This document shows positions 28,058 to 33,702 of a stretch of DNA of 33,702 nucleotides, piece by piece; position 1 is the stretch's first letter, and each line of letters opens with the position of its first letter. Origin of the DNA: Fidelibacterota bacterium (GTDB lineage: Bacteria > Fidelibacterota > Marinisomatia > Marinisomatales > TCS56); assembly GCA_013203115.1 (NCBI GenBank), contig JABMQW010000139.1:1-33702 (forward strand). The letters run 5' to 3'. Position numbers and translations under genes: made by a program. The notes under the pieces were generated by a model that made no database searches, was not told the origin of the DNA, and was given only the letters and a program-made list of their open reading frames with translations.

Positions 28058-29428
28058 GTGAAAATTAATCCTTATATGTTTCGTGAATACGACATTCGCG
28101 GCAATGTAGCAGAAGATTTCCCACCGGACGTGGTGGTTGCATTAGGTAAAGGTTATGGCACATTCGTAGCCGACCAGGGCGGTCGCGAAATCACGCTATC
28201 CGGCGATATCCGTTTAACCACCCCCAGTTTGATGGACCAATTCAAACGTGGTGTATTGTCCACTGGTGTCGATGTTATCGATCTGGGTTTATTGCCCACG
28301 CCGGTCAATTATTTTTCCATGTTTCAACTGGACGTGGCTGGCGCCGTTCAGATAACCGGCAGCCACAATCCCCCGGAGTATAACGGCTTCAAGCTGAGTT
28401 ACCAGCGGGGCGCTGTTTATGGTCAGCAAATTCAGGATATTCGTCAAATTATTGAATCGGGTCACTTTGCTATTGGTGAAGGCAAAGCAGTTAGCCATGA
28501 AATCAAGGCTGATTATGAGCAAATGATTTTGAGTAAGATTAAACTGGAAAGACCGGTGAAAGTTGTCATGGATTGCGGCAATGCCGCTGCTTGTATCAAC
28601 TCGCCCACCATCTTTAAAGCGCTTGGTGTTGAATTAACCGAATTATTCTGCGATATCGACGGCACTTTTCCAAATCACCATCCCGATCCCACAGTGGAAG
28701 CCAACCTCACCGAATTGATCACCTTGATGAAAACTGGTAAATACGACGTGGGTCTTTCCTTTGATGGTGACGCCGACCGGGTCGGGGTAGTGGACGAAAC
28801 GGGTAAAATTATCTGGGCTGACCAGTTGATGTCACTCTTTCTACCAGAGATCGTGGAGCCGGGTGATGACATCCTGTTCGATGTTAAATGCTCCCAGGCC
28901 CTAGAAGACATGATTATTAAAAATGGCGGTAATCCGGTCATGTGGAAAACCGGACATTCTTTAATCAAAGTCAAGATGCGCGAATTAAATTGCAAATTCG
29001 GTGGTGAAATGAGTGGACACATCTTCTTTGCCGATGATTATTATGGCTATGATGATGCTACCTACGTGGCCGCCCGGCTGGTTCAGCTACTGTCCCGGGG
29101 TGATAAAAAATTATCGGAACTGGCAGCGGAAATACCAAAATATTATTCCACGCCGGAAATGCGGTTGATGTGTGAATCGGATGAAGAGAAATTCCGGATT
29201 GCTAAGGAAGCGGCGGAATTCTTCAGCGCTAATTACGATGTAATCGATGTTGACGGAGTCCGAATCAAATTTGGCGATGGCTGGGGTCTGGTACGCTCAT
29301 CCAATACTCAACCGGTTATCGTTTGCCGTTTCGAAGCTTCTACACAAGCCCGTATGGAAGAAATCAAAAGCCTGGTTCTAAGCAAACTGCAATCCATTGG
29401 TAAAATCGAACTAGATGCCGGTCACTGA
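28058..29428 (+). CDS. Phosphomannomutase/phosphoglucomutase
   Basis: GTG start; MFREYDIRGNV, QITGSHNPPEYNGFK (phosphoserine loop), LSFDGDADRVGVVDE, GGEMSGHIFF. Confidence 0.95.
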   Translation: MKINPYMFREYDIRGNVAEDFPPDVVVALGKGYGTFVADQGGREITLSGDIRLTTPSLMDQFKRGVLSTGVDVIDLGLLPTPVNYFSMFQLDVAGAVQITGSHNPPEYNGFKLSYQRGAVYGQQIQDIRQIIESGHFAIGEGKAVSHEIKADYEQMILSKIKLERPVKVVMDCGNAAACINSPTIFKALGVELTELFCDIDGTFPNHHPDPTVEANLTELITLMKTGKYDVGLSFDGDADRVGVVDETGKIIWADQLMSLFLPEIVEPGDDILFDVKCSQALEDMIIKNGGNPVMWKTGHSLIKVKMRELNCKFGGEMSGHIFFADDYYGYDDATYVAARLVQLLSRGDKKLSELAAEIPKYYSTPEMRLMCESDEEKFRIAKEAAEFFSANYDVIDVDGVRIKFGDGWGLVRSSNTQPVIVCRFEASTQARMEEIKSLVLSKLQSIGKIELDAGH

Positions 29429-30392
29429 TCATTTCTTGGTTCGTATCTCAGTTCTTCATGAAGAATTGAACCGGGCGCTGGCAGAACTTGATCTGCCAGA
29501 AACGCCCCACTACCTTTACGCCCCGATTCGTTATGTTAATACCGGCCAGGGTAAGCGCCTCCGTCCGATCCTGGTGCGGCTGACCGGGGAAGCCTGCGGT
29601 GCGAATGTTGCTGACCTGCTGAACGCGGGTCTGGCGGTGGAGTTATTACATAATTTCACCTTAGTACACGATGATATCATGGATGGTGATAACCAAAGGC
29701 ATGGTCAGCCTACCGTGCATAAGCAATGGGACGAATCCACAGCAATTCTGGCTGGTGATGGCCTGTTTGCATTAAGTCAATTATTGTTATTGAAGGTATG
29801 CGTAAATCCGTTAAAAGCACTACGGCGATTCAATGAAGCTACACTGGCGGTCTGTGAAGGCCAGGGTTTTGACAAGGAATTTGAGGCTGATTCCGCCATT
29901 ACGCTGGATCATTATCTAATCATGATCGAAAAGAAGACCGGTAACCTGATCGGATTGTGTGCCGAACTGGGTGCTATTTTAGGTGATCAGCCGGAGGCTA
30001 CTATCCAAGCCCTGTTTAATTATGGATTGGCATTGGGCAAAGCCTTTCAAATCCATGACGATGTTCTTGAGATTACAGCCGACCCGGAAATAATGGGGAA
30101 GAGTCTTGGCAGTGATATTAAAGCTGGCAAACAAACCATCCTCACTATTCTGGCTCGTGAAAAAGATGCTGGTAATTGGGGACAATTCTGTGCCTCAGTG
30201 GATACCAGTGACGAAACGAATCTTTGTCGGGCTTACCGGAATTATTTTGAATCAACCGGTGTACTCAATCAGGCCATAGCCAATGCCAAGCAGTATGGCC
30301 GGCAGGCCTTGGATTTGTTAGAAGTAATACCCTCAAAAAGTAGAAGTGTCCTGATAGAATTCACCGACCTGGTTTTAAACAGGAAGAAATAA
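29415..30392 (+). CDS. Polyprenyl diphosphate synthase (trans-type isoprenyl synthase)
   Basis: GKRLRPILVRL, LVHDDIMDGDNQRHGQPTVH (first Asp-rich motif), AFQIHDDVLEITAD (second). 14-nt overlap with the upstream gene. Confidence 0.93.
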   Translation: MPVTDHFLVRISVLHEELNRALAELDLPETPHYLYAPIRYVNTGQGKRLRPILVRLTGEACGANVADLLNAGLAVELLHNFTLVHDDIMDGDNQRHGQPTVHKQWDESTAILAGDGLFALSQLLLLKVCVNPLKALRRFNEATLAVCEGQGFDKEFEADSAITLDHYLIMIEKKTGNLIGLCAELGAILGDQPEATIQALFNYGLALGKAFQIHDDVLEITADPEIMGKSLGSDIKAGKQTILTILAREKDAGNWGQFCASVDTSDETNLCRAYRNYFESTGVLNQAIANAKQYGRQALDLLEVIPSKSRSVLIEFTDLVLNRKK

Positions 30393-30430
30393 AAATTATT
30401 CCACTCAAACCATCTAATTAACAGAATGAA

Positions 30431-31474
30431 ATGATTAAAGAACTGATAACAAAATACGACCCGGATAATATGTTTGGTGCAATTTATGATTTTCCCGATC
30501 ACATTACCGATGCTGTTCGTATCGGAGAGTCGATCCGGTTGCATAATGATTATTCGAATATAGCTACTATTGTTCTGGCGGGAATGGGTGGTTCGGCTAT
30601 CGGTGGCGATGTAGCACATATGCTGGTAGCAAATGAAATGTCCGTACCATTCAAGGTCGTACGCGGATACCGCCTGCCAAACTGGATCAATTTCAATACG
30701 CTGGTGATCTGTTCATCCTACTCCGGAAACACGGAAGAAACATTGGCAGCTTATGCCGCTGCTCGGTCCAAAGGCGCTCGCATCTGCGGGATTACCACCG
30801 GTGGCAGAATTGGTGAATTACTCGATACTGACGATCTTGACAAAATTACGATTGTGGCCGGATTACAACCCCGGGCCGCCCTGGCTTATTCATTTGTCAC
30901 TATTTTGTACCTGTTAAATAAAATTGGGATAATTGGAACCGGGTTTCAGGCGCGCTGTCAGGATACTGTTGAACTACTCAAATCAATGCGTGAGATTTAT
31001 TCTGCCAGTGACGATAATCCAACCCTGAAGCTGGCGCGCCAGGTCGCAGACCACCTGCCGATCATCTACGGTGAAACGGAAGCGACAGCCATCGTGGCTA
31101 ATCGCTGGCGGGGGCAGCTCAGTGAAAATTCCAAAATGCTGGCTTATAGCAATGAATTACCGGAGATGAACCATAATGAAATAGTGGGTTGGTCAAATAA
31201 TCCCGATCTGTTAAAACGGCTGGCGGTTCTCTGGTTACAGGATCAGGATGACCATCCCCGGGTGAAGCTGCGTCAGGAAAACAGTCGTGAATTGATTCGG
31301 GATTATTGCCTGCAAGAGGTTATTAGCGTTTCCGGAACCAGTCGTTTTGCCCGGTTGCTGCATTTGATTCACTTTGGTGACTGGCTCAGTTACTGGTGTG
31401 CTCTGGAACATGGGACCAATCCCACTCCGGTGGAAAAAATCATGGAATTGAAAGGTCGATTGGCAAAGCTCTAA
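30431..31474 (+). CDS. Bifunctional phosphoglucose/phosphomannose isomerase
   Basis: SIS fold: VLAGMGGSAIGGDVA, VICSSYSGNTEETL, ENSKMLAYSNELPEMNHNEIVGW. Confidence 0.9.
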   Translation: MIKELITKYDPDNMFGAIYDFPDHITDAVRIGESIRLHNDYSNIATIVLAGMGGSAIGGDVAHMLVANEMSVPFKVVRGYRLPNWINFNTLVICSSYSGNTEETLAAYAAARSKGARICGITTGGRIGELLDTDDLDKITIVAGLQPRAALAYSFVTILYLLNKIGIIGTGFQARCQDTVELLKSMREIYSASDDNPTLKLARQVADHLPIIYGETEATAIVANRWRGQLSENSKMLAYSNELPEMNHNEIVGWSNNPDLLKRLAVLWLQDQDDHPRVKLRQENSRELIRDYCLQEVISVSGTSRFARLLHLIHFGDWLSYWCALEHGTNPTPVEKIMELKGRLAKL

Positions 31475-31526
31475 TTGTTATTATGATCTTGTGGAAATTT
31501 GAATCACGGGTTATATTGGTACTAAG

Positions 31527-32084
31527 ATGAAGCTGATTCCAGTACAGGTAGAGAAAATTTCCTTTCATCCTTCCAGCCATAGTTATGCTGTAATACTAAA
31601 AGAATTGGAAGGGGAAAGAAAATTACCAGTTATTGTAGGTGCTTTCGAAGCTCAGTCGATAGCGCTGGCACTGGAAAAGGTACAACCTCCGCGTCCTATG
31701 ACCCATGACCTGATCAGGAATGTTGTTCAAAGTATTGATGCTGATCTGACAGCAGTCACCGTAACCGAATTAAAGGATGGTGTTTACTATGCCCGTCTGG
31801 AATTGGACAGTATTTTATTTGGATCACGTTCAATCGACAGCCGTCCTAGTGATGCCATCGCGGTAGCTTTGCGATTAAACGCACCAATCATGGTTGCAGA
31901 ACAGGTGATGCGGGAATCATCAGTTTTGGATAAGGAGGCTCCTGCGATAATTCAACCAGAAACTAAAAATCCCGGTAAACCGACCAGAATGCGACTGGAA
32001 AAAGAGCTCGGGCGAGCGGTAGAGCGAGAAGAATATGAAATTGCCGCGAAGCTGCGGGATAAAATCAAAGAATTATATTCTTAA
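31527..32084 (+). CDS. Bifunctional nuclease family (BFN/DUF151) protein with C-terminal UVR motif
   Basis: LPVIVGAFEAQSIALALE, MTHDLI, DSRPSDAIAVALR; C-terminal MRLEKELGRAVEREEYEIAAKLRDKIKEL. Confidence 0.9.
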   Translation: MKLIPVQVEKISFHPSSHSYAVILKELEGERKLPVIVGAFEAQSIALALEKVQPPRPMTHDLIRNVVQSIDADLTAVTVTELKDGVYYARLELDSILFGSRSIDSRPSDAIAVALRLNAPIMVAEQVMRESSVLDKEAPAIIQPETKNPGKPTRMRLEKELGRAVEREEYEIAAKLRDKIKELYS

Positions 32085-32797
32085 TAGGTTTTAATTAAAG
32101 TATCCAAAGCTATTTGAGCCGCGGCCTGTTCCGCGGTTTTTTTATTGCTGCCTATTCCTGATGGATAGGAATGGTCACCGATTTTAACATGTACCTCAAA
32201 TAATTTTTGATGTTCCGGTCCGGAAACCGCGGCCAGGCAGAATTTGGGGTTCTGCAGTTGCCGGGTATGACAGAGTTCGATCAATCGGCCTTTGAAGTTG
32301 GTTGCTTTCCAGGCATCAAATCGATGCCGCCAGATGGTATCAAGTACTAATTTTTCACATGGTTCTATCCCACCATCCATGTAGATAGCTCCAATTAGTG
32401 CTTCATAAACATTACCCAGTTGTTTGATGGCAATTTTATCTATATCCAAATCAACCGATGGCTCAATCTCCAACAAGGTCAACAGATCAAGCAAATATCC
32501 CATGTCAGCCAGAAAAGATTTTTGTACCAGTGCTGATCGTTTCTGGGTTAGGATGCCCTCATCGCCTTCGGGAAATTCCTGCATCAATGCTTCACTGACT
32601 ACCAGATCAATAACAGCATCACCGAGGAATTCCAGACGTTCGTAATTGGTACGGGGGAGCGAGGTTATGGAACGATGGGTAAAAGCCTGTTCCACATATT
32701 TTGTTTGTTTAAATCGATAGTGGATACATTTTTCAAGTTCGGCGAAACGATTATTTTTGTTTCGCCGACGGAAGAAAAACAGGGATAAAAAAGACAA
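32081..32797 (-). CDS. rnc: Ribonuclease III
   Basis: ERLEFLGDAVIDLVVSE, NVYEALIGAIYMDGG; C-terminal dsRBD GIGSNKKTAEQAAAQIAL. Confidence 0.96.
   Translation of the reverse strand: MSFLSLFFFRRRNKNNRFAELEKCIHYRFKQTKYVEQAFTHRSITSLPRTNYERLEFLGDAVIDLVVSEALMQEFPEGDEGILTQKRSALVQKSFLADMGYLLDLLTLLEIEPSVDLDIDKIAIKQLGNVYEALIGAIYMDGGIEPCEKLVLDTIWRHRFDAWKATNFKGRLIELCHTRQLQNPKFCLAAVSGPEHQKLFEVHVKIGDHSYPSGIGSNKKTAEQAAAQIALDTLIKTY
32119..32143 (+). terminator. Plus-strand intrinsic terminator lying antisense within the 3' coding end of rnc
   Basis: CCGCGG-CCTGTT-CCGCGG followed by TTTTTTT, 35 nt past the stop of the upstream plus-strand gene. Confidence 0.75.
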
Positions 32798-32801
32798 TTT
32801 A

Positions 32802-33702
32802 TTAATTCCAGCGTTTTATGAGCAGGACGCCGTTATGTCCTCCAAATCCTAAGGAATTAGAAATTATAGTATCAACTTTTGCGGAAATTGCGGTATTGGG
32901 AACATAATTCAGGTCACATTCCGGATCAGCGTCAGTCAAGTTGATTGTGGGTGGTATTATTTGGTTTTCTATGATAAGTAAAGCAGCAATTGCCTCGATA
33001 GCGCCACTGGCTCCTAACAGGTGTCCGGTCATAGATTTAGTTGAACTGATATATAAATTATCGGCATGATCACCAAATACGGTTCGGATCGCTATTGATT
33101 CGTTTTTATCATTATGGGGGGTAGAGGTGCCATGAGCATTAATATAATCTACATCGCTGTATTTCATACTGGCATCGCGAATGGCAGCTTCCATTGCCTT
33201 AGCGGCTCCAGCGCCACCGGAAGCGGGCTGTGTTACATGGAAAGCATCATTGGTAGCACCGTACCCGGCGATTTCACCCAATATCCGGGCGCCACGTTGA
33301 CGGGCGTGTTCCAACTCCTCCAGCACCAGAATGCCAGCTCCTTCGGCAATTACAAACCCGTTGCGATTTAAATCAAATGGTCGGCTGGCTTTAGTTGGTT
33401 CATCATTCCTGGTGGACAGGGCTTTCATATTGGCAAAACCGGCTACTGCCATCGGACAAACCGAAGCTTCTGATCCGCCTGAGATCATAATGTCAGCCTC
33501 GCCGTACTGGATTGTACGCATTGCTACACCCAGGGCGTCCGTTCCGGAAGCGCAGGCCGATACAACTACGTGGTTGGGACCTTTAAAACCCCATTTGATG
33601 GCAATATGACCAGCGGCAATATTAGCAATCATTTTAGGGATGAAGAACGGTGATACCCGGCGTGGACCCTTTTCAAGCAGGTTCCGATGCTGCTCTTCAA
33701 AT
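32802..33702 (-). CDS. fabF: Beta-ketoacyl-ACP synthase II, truncated by the window edge
   Basis: Frame stays open to the edge (FEEQHRNLLEKGPRRVSPFFIPKMIANIAAG). VVSACASGTDALG (active Cys), INAHGTSTPHNDKNE, STKSMTGHLLGASG, NSLGFGGHNGVLLIKRW. Confidence 0.95.
   Translation of the reverse strand, partial: FEEQHRNLLEKGPRRVSPFFIPKMIANIAAGHIAIKWGFKGPNHVVVSACASGTDALGVAMRTIQYGEADIMISGGSEASVCPMAVAGFANMKALSTRNDEPTKASRPFDLNRNGFVIAEGAGILVLEELEHARQRGARILGEIAGYGATNDAFHVTQPASGGAGAAKAMEAAIRDASMKYSDVDYINAHGTSTPHNDKNESIAIRTVFGDHADNLYISSTKSMTGHLLGASGAIEAIAALLIIENQIIPPTINLTDADPECDLNYVPNTAISAKVDTIISNSLGFGGHNGVLLIKRWN

Noticed and set aside
33114-33609. Plus-strand ORFs opposite fabF
   Set aside because: They are antisense to highly conserved ketoacyl synthase motifs and have no independent evidence.
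1-33702. CRISPR arrays, rRNA, tRNA, prophage or defence island
   Set aside because: No regularly spaced direct repeats, rRNA/tRNA signatures, phage structural genes or known defence genes were seen. A tRNAscan or DefenseFinder run would be needed to exclude them formally.

Overview
The 33.7 kb window reads as a gene-dense bacterial chromosome segment, probably from the FCB group; that lineage guess rests on protein style only. It is mostly conserved housekeeping genes. From left to right: (i) a partial IS3-like transposase start abutting the 3' remnant of an HtrA/Deg protease; (ii) ileS - DksA/TraR zinc finger - lspA - rluD - xer recombinase - hpf - nucleotidyltransferase; (iii) a methionine/SAM-cycle operon, metH-metF-metK-ahcY, preceded by a sequence that closely matches the SAM-II riboswitch consensus and is followed directly by an intrinsic terminator; (iv) a large lipoprotein plus a putative outer-membrane beta-barrel; (v) a minus-strand lptG-like gene and the prmA / DUF503 genes; (vi) murQ and an ICMT-like methyltransferase; (vii) a secreted GH13-CBM48-(alpha/alpha)6 glycosidase fusion of 1049 aa; (viii) phosphohexomutase - polyprenyl synthase - PGI/PMI - bifunctional nuclease; (ix) minus-strand rnc and fabF (fabF cut by the window edge). 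The observations most worth following up are the SAM-II riboswitch with an apparent transcription-terminator platform, the dual-glycosidase fusion, a strong terminator encoded inside the antisense of the rnc dsRBD, a 10-5-10 inverted repeat next to the xer gene, and the IS/htrA junction. I saw no CRISPR array, defence island, rRNA or tRNA. All calls come from reading the sequence; no database search was run.
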